A DNA stretch of 64,000 nt from Rhabdornis inornatus (Eukaryota > Chordata > Aves > Passeriformes > Rhabdornithidae): positions 245,610 to 309,609 of the forward strand of contig VWZS01000636.1 of the NCBI GenBank assembly GCA_013397075.1. Reading direction: 5' to 3'. The position numbers and the translations under genes are program-made. The notes below the pieces were generated by a model. That model saw nothing but the letters and a program-made list of their open reading frames with translations. It had not been told where the DNA came from and did not search any database. Shown here in pieces: positions 50,001 through 62,712 of this stretch (position 1 is the first letter of the stretch; every line of letters starts with the position of its first letter).

Positions 50001-51777
50001 AGTTGTTGTTAATTTAACTCTTGGACTCAATGATCCTAAAAGTCATTTGCAACAAAAATAATTTAATTATTCTAATTATCAGATTTATCTGGAATTTTCA
50101 CACCTTTCTCTTAACCAGGGTCTGAAACAGGATATTAAACTGGATGTTATCTCTGCCCCTAAGAAAGTATCTATTTTACAAATCAGGGAGGCATAGTAGA
50201 ATTAGGTTCCTTAATTACAAATAACTACATTGAAATACTCTCCCTTTTCCACACACGTATTTTAGAATAAAGGAATAATAAAATATAAAAAACCTTTTTT
50301 CAACTAGAACTGGGTGCTGCTGCTTCTTACACATCTTAATTTCTGGTTATGAACAGAGAAGGACCTTCATATACCATGAACAGGGATAACATGCATTTCA
50401 GGAGCCCTGTAATGATCTTCATCAAGACTGTAAACCCCATCATGCATATACTTGGCTAGTTAGTTGCTTTTCAGTATGCATTCCTGCAGAAAAAGTAACC
50501 ATGAAGCAGTCTGAAGAATGGATTGCCCTTTGGAACAGAGGGTGAGACGGTCCCTATTCTGATTGAGCAAACTTTTCTTTCATGATGGAATATTCCCTGG
50601 AAAAATTTGTGAGGATATGCCCTTGCACCAGATTGCTGTCCCAAGATGTAATGTTTTCCACCTCCTATCTGCAATGATTTCCTGAAGAGGGATGATTCAG
50701 GTCTTTCTGATATCTATCCAATATAAAAAAGACAGCGTCTGTTTTCAAGGGTGTTTGGAAGTCAGGCCAGATAATCAAATGTAACAGTTTGACAGCTAAG
50801 TACTCTGCAACTTTTCAACCTTCATTCAAAGATCTGAGTATAGCTTATTGTTAAACTTTGTGAAAGATGGAAATTCATTTCACTGGAAATACATGCAACC
50901 TGAAATCATGGCACTGAACTACATTCTTCTCCCCACCTCCAATGTAAAAATAACTGCATTTCAACCAGAAGTCTTTGTGCAGGTCTTTTTCTTCTTCCTT
51001 CAGCAGCTATCAATCAAAAGTAATACTGTTATGTGAGTGCATAAATTAATAACTGGATTCAAATAGTAGTGTGTCAGTGCGTCAAAATTCCAGGTGGAAC
51101 TGACTGAAAGTGTACAAAACAGAAGAATTATGGAAAAGGGAATGTCTGTGTGAAAGAAAACATATAATTAGGGAAGATGTTAATTGCTACATGGCTGTAA
51201 AGGAAATAACATTTTGAACACATATCCACCGAGAAGTGGTGCAGTGCACAGTAACGATTTAGAAAGGGAAGTTTACAGTTCTGGGTCTGTTAGGGAAGTA
51301 ATTTATCCTACTCTGCTTAGTCCTGATGAGACCAGAACACTGATGCTGCTCCAGGTTTTAGATGCCTCACTTCAGGGAACAGATAAACAGACAGGATATA
51401 GTCCAGACAACAGCAAGGAAAGTGGGATGTTTAAGAAACAGGACCTATGAAGAAACTGAGCATGTTTAGTCTAGAAGAGCAAGACTGAGGTATGATGATA
51501 AGATAGTCAGTATATCAAAAGCTAAAAACGAATACCAACTTTTCTTCAAGTCACCTGAAGCAAGCAGGGCTTACTCAGGAAATACACTGAAAATGTCTGT
51601 GTCTTCTTACAGTCCAGCTTTTACAAGAACTGGTATGAAAATCAGAATCAGGGACAACCCATGTAAAACTTTTCTCCTCCAGGATGGAGTAACAGGTTAT
51701 ATGGCAACCTGGGAGACCTTCCCAGCCTTATATGTAAGTGATTGGAGAATACTGAGGGCTGCTGGTCTTTCTTGTAG

Positions 51778-51830
51778 CAGACTAGCTCAGTCAGTAAGTC
51801 CTAATATTATGAGACCCGGATTCTTGACAC
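51778..51830 (+). repeat. Possible tRNA-derived SINE or tRNA pseudogene relic
   Basis: The stretch tagctcagtcagta matches an RNA polymerase III A box (TRGYNNARNNNG) exactly. About 30 nt on, cctaatattatgagacc and ggattcttgac resemble the anticodon-arm and B-box regions of a tRNA-Ile, but with several mismatches. It cannot fold as a real tRNA. It could be a decayed tRNA-derived SINE (bird examples with tRNA-Ile heads are known) or a chance A box. Confidence 0.3.
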
Positions 51831-54544
51831 TGCTACCTTCCTAGAGAACAACCTTTGGAGAGTACTTCCTGAGACCTCCCAAATGCAATAGTGGCACTCT
51901 CTGACGAGTCTCAGCAGAGGGCTCCATCTTAATTTCACATGGGAATTTGAGAGAGGGTGCCATCTCCTCCACACTCATGACCTTCAGCTCTGTTTGCCTG
52001 CACAATTAACTCTAATTACACCTGTTAACACAGTTTTTAGTGCCTGAATGAATTAAAGACAAATACTGTCTAAAATGAGGACTGGTGACATAGGAGTCAA
52101 ATGAAACATTTTCAGCATTCACAGGGAATAATTAAAAGGTTGAACTATCTGTTAAACTTGCTCTTCACAGAACTGTTTTTCTTTGGTCCTCTATTGAGTT
52201 ATTTTATTGTGCTTTTTACTATGACAACAACTTTTCCACCTTTGGGGGGTGGGGAGTGGCTTTCAGCAGTCACCACATGCCTACTGCTTGTAGGAATCCT
52301 CTGTAAAGCAATAACCACGATGCAGCACAAGAAACTAGCTTGTCCTTTTAAAAATCAGCTGTGAAAGTACATAAATAATTAGTAGATGAAAATTCATTTC
52401 AAAACCTTTATCTTCAAGTTACTGGGCACACATCAGTGTGTTTGATAAAGAACTATTTCACAGGTTATCTGTTAATCCATCACAGAAACAACAGCTGCTG
52501 AAGACACTGCAATCAGCTAAAGAAAGCATGGTTAAGCATACATCTCTATGTTCAAGAATGTCTAATTTCAATTGTATTAAACCTCTGACATGTTTATTTT
52601 TCATTCAAGGACAGTTCTAAGAAGCAAGTAGCAGAGGGCAAGACGTGTAAATAATATTGGTATAAATATACTACACTGGCACAGCTGAAAGTTTTCCATT
52701 ACTCAGGAAAAGGTCACTAGACCTATTGAACATGTTTAGACTACCCATGCTGCTTAAAACATGACAAAAATAGCTTTACCATTTAGCATCTGACACAAAT
52801 ACAAACTGAAGTCTTTAGCAAAGTGGTACGCTTACCTAATTTTGGGGTGTTTTCTTGACATAGAGCCCAGTGTCCTACATACACTCACAGGGAGCCATCG
52901 TTTTCTTTGAGCTTTGCCTAATCACATGAATTTAGAACTTTTGTGCATGCTGAAAGTCTTTCCCTTTACCATTCCTATAATTGTAACAAAAATGAACATA
53001 ACTCGGGTTTTAAAAAGAGAAAATCACTTTATAATTATTTCAAAATTACACAGACCCATATTTGCATACTACAGATTTCTTTGCTGTTCTAACTGCATTA
53101 TTTTATATACTTAACGGGCAAAATTTTCAAAACTGACCAATGATTTTTAACAGCCTCCTATTTTGGGCATTCAACATGAAGGTACTTAAAAAGGGCAAAT
53201 TTTCAGAGGGACAGCATCCAGTACTTTCCAGACTTCAGTGTGTCGGAATAATAATTTCAAAATTGAGGCGCCTAATTTTACTAGACACTTTTTTTGTATT
53301 CAAACACTGCATAAGAAACTCCTGAATTCTCTCCCCAGAGAAGCATATGAGCAGAAATCACTTTCTGCCCATCAGATTTTCTCTCTCATGTTTCCAACTG
53401 TCAAGAGACAATTGTTCTTTCCACATAAGAGCGCATCCTCATGTAACTGCTGCTGTTTGCAATTTCCATCCATCAGCTATGTAATTAAAGAAAAATATGG
53501 CTCTATAATGCCTTCTCCAAAATTATACATTAACCTGACCCAAAGTCTTGTGAAATCAGCAAGAAAAGTTTCACTGATTTTTATAGATGCTACATCAGGT
53601 GTTCCATTTAGAAGAAAAAATAAGCTGAAAAAAGTTTAAAATCTAACATGGCTATTAACTGATCTCAAATGCGCAACTTAAGGAGATGTTGAAAGGCAAA
53701 CGTAACATTTTATACAATCTCAACTACACAAATACATATTTCCACAAGTTTTAGCCAACTTTTGCATATTCTGTGCTTTGTGATATTTCTTTTTCTTCTC
53801 CCTTATAGTGTTCTGGGCATAAAAACTCTCCTTTGGGAAGGTTTTTTTATGTAGTCTCCTGCTACAGCTAACTGGACAAAAATGCTACAACTCTGAGAGT
53901 ATGGAAACTCAGAAAATTAATTTTCTTATGAGAAATCTTTGGGGTATTTTCATTTATCCATTTGTTTTCTGGTCTGCTGTATTGCTTGCAGTACTTGTTC
54001 CCCCACATTCTCTGAATTGCATTAACCATGTAGTTGGACTCATCCAGGGAAGAGGAAAGTGGTTTCTGAGGGAGGGAGGTGCTACTGAAGCAACCAGGGG
54101 TAGAGAGGATGGCAAAAACCTTCTGCACCAACCAAGCCTCATGTCGTTACTGCCTGCCCCAGTGCTCTGCCCTGCAGGTGTATCTCAAGGGCATTATACC
54201 TGGAGGTTGCTATGACCAGGTCTCACAATATTTAATTTCTACATGTGCTACTTCAGTACAAACAGTTTGGTCTAGTGATTTGAGCTGACTTCATTCCTTA
54301 TATTTGATGCCTGGTCATACACTGTACTAAGATCCTGGTAAACAACATAAACATCAAAAAAATACAAACATTATCTACATAAATCATCTATAGAGTTTTA
54401 CAGCCTGAAACTGCATTCACATATTTGGGGACATGAATCAGGCTTGTAAGCCTGATTTTTTCAATTCTTTCAGAGGAAGGAAATCCAAAGAACCAAACTG
54501 TGTTTCAGACATGTGTTAGACTTCCAAAAGATAAGACAGAAGGT

Positions 54545-54710
54545 CCCACTCGACCCACTAGGTATCCGTCTACCGGGCTCCAGCTAAGCAGTTGTGGTAC
54601 CTACATTTTCGAGGCGGTGCCTCAACTATCATCTGACTGTACATCACTTTGACTTGGCTTGATTATGCTAGCACAACTTATGCGATAGATTGGGTACTTC
54701 GGACATCTCT
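54545..54710. other. CpG-dense unidentified patch
   Basis: About seven CpG dinucleotides lie within roughly 160 bp, inside intron sequence that otherwise has almost none. The sequence matches no CR1, LTR or gene that I recognise and has no long open frame. It may be a regulatory element, a young insertion fragment or an exon of a non-coding RNA. Confidence 0.4.
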
Positions 54711-55275
54711 AGTGACCAACTGTTTTCTTCTTCAGAGGACTAGATTATTTACTTCAGGAATTTAGGAACTTACAATAACCTGGCTATGAGGTATGTATCT
54801 TGTGAAGCCACCTACTCTCACACTCAGTGAAACGAACAAAAAATATATGTCAGTATGTCACTAAACAAAGAATACACATAAATGTATTGAGAATCAGTAT
54901 CTTCATGCTTACATTTGGTTTAGAGATAGGGGTAGCTGAAGTAAAAAAAAATTAGCAATTTTTTTTCTTCTGCTGTGTTGAAGCAATTACATGGTCTCTT
55001 ACATTTTCCCTCTTCAACAGTAACGAGATAAATTTAATGCAATAGGGTGTCTCTACTCTCATACCCTTATCTCCTTTTACTCTCCCCAATTCTTTTTTTT
55101 CATCTATAAAAGAAGTACAGGAAATACCTCACCTTCACACTTTATCAAGCACATTATCCGAATTTGTTCCTTCCTCCATTTTCTGAAAGAGATATGGTAA
55201 CAAACCAGTCTGGCTTTGCAAATCTTCTGTGGTTTTGGGCACAGGTACTTAAAATGATACAAGAAGTGTTCAAAT

Positions 55276-55384
55276 AATCACAGAATGCTTTGGGTTGGAG
55301 GGGACCTTAAAGGTCACCTAGTTCCAACCCCCTGCTATGGGCAAGGACATCTTCCGCTAGACTAGGTTGCTCAAAGTCCCCAGG
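55276..55384 (-). mobile_element. CR1 3' tail, minus strand
   Basis: A short CR1 end in minus orientation. It has tcacagaatgctttgggttg, then gaggggaccttaaaggtcac, then ttccaaccccctgctatggg and gactaggttgctcaaagtcc, after which similarity stops at about 55384. It resembles the copy at 19203-19446 in the same positions. This copy is sense relative to EPDR1, unlike the two longer CR1 elements in the same inferred intron. Confidence 0.92.
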
Positions 55385-58300
55385 TACTCTCACAAATAAG
55401 AAAAAGAAATTAATTTCTTGTACAGAAGATGTAAGTTAACAAATCTGGATCTAATTAAATAGTGATACATCAATTAGGAAACTAATTCTAATAAGAATTC
55501 CTCAATCTGTATGGAATTCTGCTCTACAAATAACCATCCCCTGAGAAACACCGGAACTGCACAGCATGAGTAAACTTTGCAGTGCTGGCTGCCTAAAGTA
55601 TGGCAGAGTCTTAAGTTTCCTGGCAAGAAAAGTATCCAAATATGATAAAACCACAGTTGCAAATAGTATTAGGAGATAACAAAAGAATGAAAAATGAAAT
55701 CTTAATGTGTTCACTGGGTGGACTCTGGGCTCCATGTGAGTGTTTACAAATCTTCTGCACTGCCATGCACAAAACTGCCCTTGGAAAACTGGGGAAAATC
55801 TGACCATTCCCCTTCAGAAACATTAATTTCTGAAATGACAAGTACTCATACAAACAATAGGTTTCCATGCAGACAGACTACTTAAGGAGAAATTTCCAGC
55901 TGTTTAGCAGCTATACAGGTCTCACACCAGGTTTCCTGTGTAGGGTTTCACCAAAATAAATGGCAAAGCATGACAGATTTTTAGAAGCCCTCGTATCTAC
56001 TGAGCCATCTGGTTTTCAGATGAAGTAGCAACTGTGAACTCCCACAAAGAACTGACAGAAGGACAGCAAATTAATGCTTGCTAAAGTACCAGAACTGACA
56101 AGAGTAAGGGATGGGTAACATCAGAGACCGAAACTTCAGCAGAAAGTCTTATTAGTGGTTTATCTTCCTTACTATCTTATACCACATTTTTTAAATTTTT
56201 TTTTTTTTAACTGCAGTTGGTCCCAAGCTCCAAGTAAGAGCAGAATGGAGACAGAGGTTTTTGTTTTCAGGGGGCCTTTTCATCTTACTCCATTAAAGCC
56301 TTAAGAAAATGTACATTAGAAAATGGTTTGTTCCAAACAGACAACCTGAAAAATTAGTTACAGACATCGCAAAATTTTTCCTGCTAAAGCAGTTGACCAT
56401 GTGTTTTGAACATACACTCTGAAGTATGAAATAATATTTGGCAACAGCTAAAAAGGAACAGATTCTGAAGAGCACATTACTGCACTAGAAGTCAATCATT
56501 AAGGGTCAGTGAAGCTGTTTTTGGAATTATTTACTTGTGAACTATTCAACCGACCAAAATAGTAAATGTGCAGGGTATTATTACAATGTTATTTTTTAAA
56601 TGAAGTAAAGAAGTAAGTAACCTTAATAAGAGATGTTGCAATACGTGTGGTAATACTGGTCTTCCACATTGTTTGCTGTCTATCACATTATCACATTCCA
56701 TTATGAACTGTCCTCAGGAAAAATAATACACATAGCAAATAGGATAACTACTAAGTAGACAATATCACTTTCCATTTGAGAAGGGCAAATGAGTTTAATG
56801 AACTTAAGAATAAGCCACTTCTTAGACACTTTATATTAAAAAATAATTTGAACTGCAATGAAGAGATTGCTTTTGTTTATAATTTAGGGGAAAAGCTAGA
56901 ACAAAGAAAGTTAAGGTAGAGCAAAGAAAGTTTCAGTCTTCTAATATCCAAAAGAAGGCAGCAATCGAGATTTTTACTACTCTTTTAGAACTCCATAAAT
57001 CTTACGTGCTCTTATACCTGTAGCTGTTCGATCACTCTTTGAGGACAGTTGAGTTGAATTAGACAGTTATGCAGTCCTACAGGTATTTCTATTAAGCTTT
57101 GAAACATGTTCCTTTTTTAGTTACAAAACAAACAAACAAACAAAAAACCAAGCAAAAAGGCAGACAGAAGTCCAGAATCAACAAAATTTGATATTTCTCA
57201 ATGATATCTGATAATCTGTATCTTCTTCAGTGCTGGAATCTTACAGATTATTTTTGTCAGAAAGAAATTAATAATATCCTGAGATCGCTCACTTTCATAT
57301 GCAGAAGAAATAAGCTATACACATGCAGTGTGGCATCTGCACACATATTACTATGAATTTTCAATCACTCCTTCAATATGGCAGTGTATACCACTGACCC
57401 TCAGCCACAGGGTTGATTGACAGAGGTAATTTCCAACCTATGCATCTAGCCTCTTCTGTTCCTCCCACATGTACAGAAGGGCAGCAACTCAGAGGGATCC
57501 AAACTTCAGACAATCATTAAACCAACAAGGAGCTATTCAGTGGGGAAAGGCAGAAGGCTTGATCGAAGTTCCCTCTGGGCTGAATTCAGCCCACAAAACA
57601 TAGTCTGGATGATGCCAGAATGGAAGAGTAAATTTCATAAGGAATGAAAAGGAGAAAATAAGCTTTCATGGAATGAATAGCTAAGTAGCTCCCCAGACAT
57701 ACGAACTCTTAGTAGCCAAAGACTGAAAAATTGAAGTAACTACAGTGTGAGCATTGTACAGGAAGAAAATGACTGCCAAATTAAAGTTCTGATTCCAGAA
57801 ATTTTTCAAATCATGAAAACACATAAACAAAAATCTGTAAAAGCATAAATATGGTCATTGCTAAGTTATGGGAACAACCCTATTGACTATAGGAATGTTG
57901 CTAATAAAATTCTCAGAGCAAAAACAAGAATTGCAGAAATTACCTTACCTTTTTGACTTTTTGTGATACACGGGAAGCATCTTTCGTCTTCACCTAACCC
58001 TCAAAACAATGATTAAACTGATTCTCAAATAAATGTTAGCCAGGGATTGTTATTAATGAAAGTGTAAGAGGTACCAGCTCCAGAAATTAATACACTACTT
58101 AAAACAAAGACTGTCTCACATGTTGAACCATCTGTGCTTTCACACATGGGAACAAATTCTTGGCAGAAAATCCTGTCCTCGCTCATGACTCTCAGGTATG
58201 GGAGAGTGACCATGATACAGGCAAAGAAGCATCCTCTGGGAAGACTCGGGACAACACAAAATTTCCCTGTAGAATCTAAGATCTCTAGTCAACATACATA

Positions 58301-59622
58301 CATCTCCCCTGGGTCCATGAAAGCGAGGCAGTAAACAAAAACAACTGAAAGAAATGGCTGCTTGGCAGAGGTAAGGAGAAGTTTCACTGGCCACTGGTAC
58401 CTTCACATAATGCAATGTCATTCTGGGCATAATGCTCCTGATTCTAGAAGGGCCAAAATACTGCACAAAGTGGCCCTATTTTACCCAGACATCATCCCCT
58501 CCCCAGCACATCAGACACTATACCATGCCTTGAAAGCACTCTGGAGGAGAAAATAATTCCCCCTTTGAGTAAATAAGAGCAACAGGTAAAAATACTTCAG
58601 GAGAGAGAACTCATCAAGTTCTCTGAGAGCATGTGATTCCTTGCAAATCTACAGGTAAGGCCAAAATGAAAGTCATCTGAAGACAGGGATGAGGCAGATC
58701 AAGATGAAGTCCAGGAGTTTGATTGTTGTGGCTGAAGCTACACAGATTCACAGCTGGATGGCATCAAGTCTGAATAGCTCACTATTATTTATTATGCCAT
58801 GTTAAGGCTAGCCACCAGTTAGTTTACAGCAAAAGTGAGAGGATAGAAGGATACCTGAACCACAGCTTTCAGTTTTGAATGAACTAATGAACTGGCATAT
58901 CACAAAAGGCATAATAAGGTACCATTTCACTGACTTCACTTGTCTGGGAAAAGGGCATCCACTTGAAAACCTGTCCCATGCAGTTAATAAATGGATAAAA
59001 CTGTTGATATGCAATAAATATCAGGTCTCTATCTGGAAAATAAAACATTTTTTTTACCTCACAGAAGCCCTATATCAGAAAATTCTGGTTTAATCTTCAG
59101 AGGAAATACTTTTTCAGTCTAATGGCCTTTGGTCCTGTGAGAATAAGTGTGATGTCATCAGTTGTGACATCCGAATTCCATCAGGCTTCAAGCTGAATGG
59201 AGCCTAAATTAAGATCATGGATATAAAGATGTCTTTCACTGTGTTTGTTTAGCTGTGCAGTCACACCACCATCAGCTGTCTGTGACTACAGAACACTGAA
59301 TCTCTATTCGTGTCCACCTTAAATCTCTACCAAAAAAAACCAAAACCAAACAAAAAAACCCCAAAAACCAGAAAAAAAAGTAAATAAAATTTACAGTGAT
59401 TTATCTTTTGAAAACATTGGTCCAAGTTGTAGAGATATAGGCATATGACATTTTCAGTACAGTGCTGGTTTTGCCTTAAGTTTTCGCTGTAATGGCCAAC
59501 AATGCAGAAACACATTATTTAAAAAAGTTCAAACAGACAAGCAAGAGATGAAAAAAAGGAAAAAAGAAGTAATTCCCTAGATTTAAAGGGTTCAGATGGA
59601 TAAAAGGCTTAAGCCTATATGC

Positions 59623-59650
59623 ACTAGCATCAAGTAACTAGCATCAAGTA
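59623..59650. repeat. Exact 14-bp tandem duplication
   Basis: The unit actagcatcaagta occurs twice in direct succession without a mismatch. An exact copy suggests a recent slippage or small insertion event. Confidence 0.9.
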
Positions 59651-60843
59651 CAACATGGTGTTAGTGACTACCATTTAATGTCTTTTAGAAAAACAAGACT
59701 TCTTAATGAGAACCTGTTTTTTAAGAACATCCAGTAAACAGTATCTATAACTCATGTGGTAATAATGACCCCAGTGAGTGTCTCACAGTGGTTTTTAACC
59801 AGCACTCAAGCAAATTATCAATCTGGGGTCACTAGACACTTTACATTTTTTCTCTAGCTTTAAAGGGTTTTGTGGATTCTGCTATTTTGAATTTAAGGGC
59901 CAGTTTATTTTGTTCAGTTTGGGTGTATGCTGTGTTTTGGTATTGTATGAAATGGCTCCAGAGCACTTAGCATAAACAATGGTTTCAAGAACACTACACT
60001 AAATGGAACAGTCATCTCAAAGCAATGGATTTGCTTACTCTACTCAGGTGGTTTTTTCTGTTTTTTTTTTCACAACTAACAAAGATGCTGTTGTTCAAGG
60101 AACCATAGCACACAAGACAGAAGAAGTTTTGCTAGGCTAACAGTTTCCAATTTCCTCTAACAGAGTCCACTTGTTTGTTACTGCCGCAGTTTGATAGCTG
60201 AAGAATTTCAACTGCCTCCCCTGAGCAGTGTTTTAATCTCTTCCCAACTAGTCCACCTATAACAACAAAAGCAATTAACTCCAGTGCCTTCCTGAACTGT
60301 ATAGCCTGACCGACTTCCAACAAGATCAAGAACTTGGAAAAGGGAATGATTGCTGCTGCCTGTGGGCAGAAACAAACAGAATGAACAGTTGGAGTGAGAC
60401 GAGATGCTCCTCCATGCAGCCATCATGGACTACAGCTCCTCCTTGTACAGTGCTCGTCTCCAACGAACCAGCTGCTTTGGCAGGGAGCATCACTGAGGGA
60501 CTCAGTAAGCTGACTTGTAAATAGGCTTATGATGGAAATGCAGGAGTTGAGGCTTGTACAGCCAACACTCCACATCCCATCACACAACTCTCACTAGAAT
60601 AAATGAGGCTTGCTGCAGGCCTGGCATCTGACTGTCCGTATGCATCCTGCACAGCAGCTTTCCAAAGCCACCTTTCCAAACTCACAGTCATGAGCAGCAG
60701 CAGACACTTGAAAAAACCTGACACCTATAGGAGGAAAGTAAATGCAGGAAGCCTAAGTACTTTCCCACAGTTCTTGTTCTCTGAAGTGAGTTACATACAT
60801 AGCAGCTTATGAAGAATCTTATGTCCCAATAACTCAGGTACAT

Positions 60844-60895
60844 AAGAAACTGCTAAAGAATTCATGTACATTTAAAGAAACTGCTAAAAATTCAT
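60844..60895. repeat. Short near-tandem direct repeat
   Basis: The unit aagaaactgctaaagaattcat recurs about 31 nt on with a one-base difference in the A run. It is a small local duplication with no further structure. Confidence 0.8.
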
Positions 60896-61655
60896 TTCTG
60901 TTTCACGGCAAATTAAAGGTCTCACAAGTCTGCACATTCTACATAATCTTAAAAAATGGAACTTGGCCAATTCTGAAAATTTTACCAGGACAGTCTTTCA
61001 TTCCCCAAAACATTAAACTGCAGAAACCACTCCCAAAACCAAGTCTGGGAAACAAATTTGCAGTTGCTCAGGGTAGCTCAATACTTAGCCTATTGAGTCA
61101 CCACAATGACCACAGAACGGATGGATTATATGATTTTAATAGGTCAGCCACCGCTGTTTTTTCCTTTACAATCACACATCCTAAACCAACTAAAAAGTAG
61201 TTAAGTCAGACATGTGCCCACACTCAGTTTATTTTGCAAAGTCATCACCTCTTCTCCAGATGAATGTTACTGTATTTGCACCTAACCTTATGCTGTCTCT
61301 CTTCAGTCAAGGACAGGGATTGACACACGCAGGCAAAGAGCCTACCAGAATAAGAGACATTTCTCTAAACATAGCTTTGTCACTCCTCTATCACACCAGC
61401 AGTTTGTGTGGCCAGGTGTGGAGTTTATCCTCCCCTTAACTGTGCCTATCTTTTGCAAATATTATTGAACTAAAGGAATTTAACATGCAGTTCTGTTTTT
61501 AAATTAATACTGATAGGGTACCTCCTGATTGTTTTTCTGCTGTGCAGCTATAGCTTTTAAGACACTGACCCTAACAGTTGCAAATACACAGGCATCTCAA
61601 TGTGCTGAGTACTGTACAATAGGCCAAGGAGGTTACAGTTAAAATACATGCACAG

Positions 61656-61659
<4 letters not shown>

Positions 61660-61695
<36 letters not shown>

Positions 61696-61701
61696 AAAAA
61701 A
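61660..61701 (+). repeat. Poly(A) run of 34 A, then G and 7 A
   Basis: An unbroken run of 34 A (61660-61693), one G, then seven more A. It sits immediately 5' of a plus-strand CR1. CR1 does not use a 5' or 3' poly(A) tail, so the run is either a homopolymer at the insertion site or an assembly-prone simple repeat. Confidence 0.95.
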
Positions 61702-61714
61702 GTGCATTTTCTTT

Positions 61715-62073
61715 CTCCTACTGACTGTCTTGACCATATGGAAATTTTCTGTCTTCCCATCATCACATTTCACAGCAAGGGCACTGCAGATGAAGTCTGC
61801 CTGTGGTGTCAACAGATGAATGATCTCCTTTCGCTGGTGGCGGAGCTTAGGGAGGAAGTTGAAAGACTAAGGAGTATTAGGGAAAGTGAAAGGGAAATAT
61901 ATTGGTGGAGCTCTGCCCTCCCATCCTTGAGGGAGGTCCACCAGGAGTCAGAAGACTCCCAAACCTCCCACTGTCAGGCAAAAGGAGGACACTTGGTCGA
62001 TGCAGGGGAGTGGAAACGGGCCTCTGTTCGGGGAGGCTGTAATAAAAATTCCTCCTGCCCCCCCATTCCCTAG
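61715..62073 (+). pseudogene. CR1 ORF1 N-terminal/coiled-coil part
   Basis: The frame reads through a possible zinc-binding pair (VCLWC), then NDLLSLVAELREEVERLRSI and RESEREIYWWSSALPSLREV, a heptad-patterned leucine and charged stretch typical of bird CR1 ORF1. It ends at a stop after SCPPIP at 62071-62073. In the family ORF1 continues to the esterase domain, so this stop or a nearby frameshift interrupts it. The normal start of ORF1 has been lost with the 5' truncation, and the frame runs back into the poly(A) tract. Confidence 0.85.
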
Positions 62074-62219
62074 CCAGGTGTCACTTCAGAATAGGTACAA
62101 GACCCTGGATTTAGAGTCAGACAGATGATTTAGAAGAAAATTATCTGAACAGTGAGCCTCCCAATTATTAAAAATCTGTGAGACGGATCACCACCTCCAA
62201 CAGCAAAAAGAAAAGAAGG

Positions 62220-62712
62220 GTAGTCGTGGTGGGTGACTCCCTTCTCAGGGGAGCAGAGGGACCCATTCCACAGGGAGGTGTGCTGCCTCCCTGGGGCCTG
62301 GGTAAGGGACATCACTGAGAGACTTCCTGGGCTGATTCAGCCCTGTGATTATTACCCACTGCTGATACTCCAGGCTGGCAGTGATTAGACTGGAAAGAGG
62401 AGTGTTAGAGCAATGAAAAGGGACTTTAGGGTCCTGGGTCAAGTGGTTGATAGGGCAGGGACACAGGTAGTGTTTTCCTCAGTCCCTTTGGTGGCTGAGA
62501 AAAACAGTGAAAGGAATAGGAGAGCTCACATTGTTAACGTGTGGCTCAGGGGTTGGTGTCATTGGCAGAATTTCATGTTCTTTGATCATGGGGCAACTTT
62601 TACAGCACCTGGCCTACTGGTACTGGATGGGCTCCATCTCTCTGTTGAAGGCAGAAGGATTTTCGCTTATGAATTGGCAGAACTTGTTGAGAGAACTTTA
62701 AACTATGTTTGA
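62220..62712 (+). pseudogene. CR1 ORF1 esterase-like (SGNH) domain, broken
   Basis: CR1 ORF1 proteins carry a GDSL/SGNH-type esterase-like domain of unclear role in retrotransposition. Here block I is visible as RRVVVVGDSLLRGAEGP (about 62213-62263). After a frameshift comes REVCCLPGAWVRDITERLPG with LIQPCDYYPLL. The block III GTND region has become GSD followed by a TAG stop at 62386-62388. The frame reopens with KRDFRVLGQVVDRAGTQVVF (62416) and NVWLRGWCHWQNFMFFDHGA, and block V DGLHLS keeps its Asp and His before EGRRIF. The stop is TGA at 62710-62712. Confidence 0.85.

Larger units (their letters stand above)
47000..50075 (+). mobile_element. CR1 LINE, nearly full-length but degraded
   Basis: A plus-strand CR1 of about 3.1 kb, antisense to EPDR1 within its inferred intron. 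In order it has a G+C-rich 5' part (about 47030-47330), an ORF1 remnant (about 47330-47480), the ORF1-ORF2 junction and ORF2 N-terminus (about 47559-47810), the endonuclease region (about 47880-48320), an internal deletion near 48380, reverse-transcriptase blocks (about 48560-49400) and the C-terminal ORF2 part to a decayed octamer tail near 50040-50075. Many stops and frameshifts make it inactive. The 5' boundary is approximate, set by the rise in G+C. Confidence 0.92.
50076..55275 (-). other. EPDR1: Inferred EPDR1 intron 1, middle part
   Basis: AT-rich non-coding DNA. It contains a weak tRNA-like relic at about 51778-51830, a small hairpin at 54436-54457 and a CpG-dense patch at about 54545-54710. 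No exon on either strand shows a known domain. Confidence 0.5.
55385..61659 (-). other. EPDR1: Inferred EPDR1 intron 1, distal part
   Basis: AT-rich non-coding DNA. It includes a CAAA simple repeat at about 57126-57147, an exact 14-bp tandem duplication at 59623-59650 and a near-tandem repeat of a 21-bp unit at 60844-60895. No exon, RNA gene or transposon was recognised. Confidence 0.5.

Noticed and set aside
54436..54457. Ten-bp hairpin followed by a T run, resembling an intrinsic terminator
   Set aside because: This is a vertebrate intron, where rho-independent termination does not apply. A Pol III gene ending here would need A and B boxes upstream, and none are seen.
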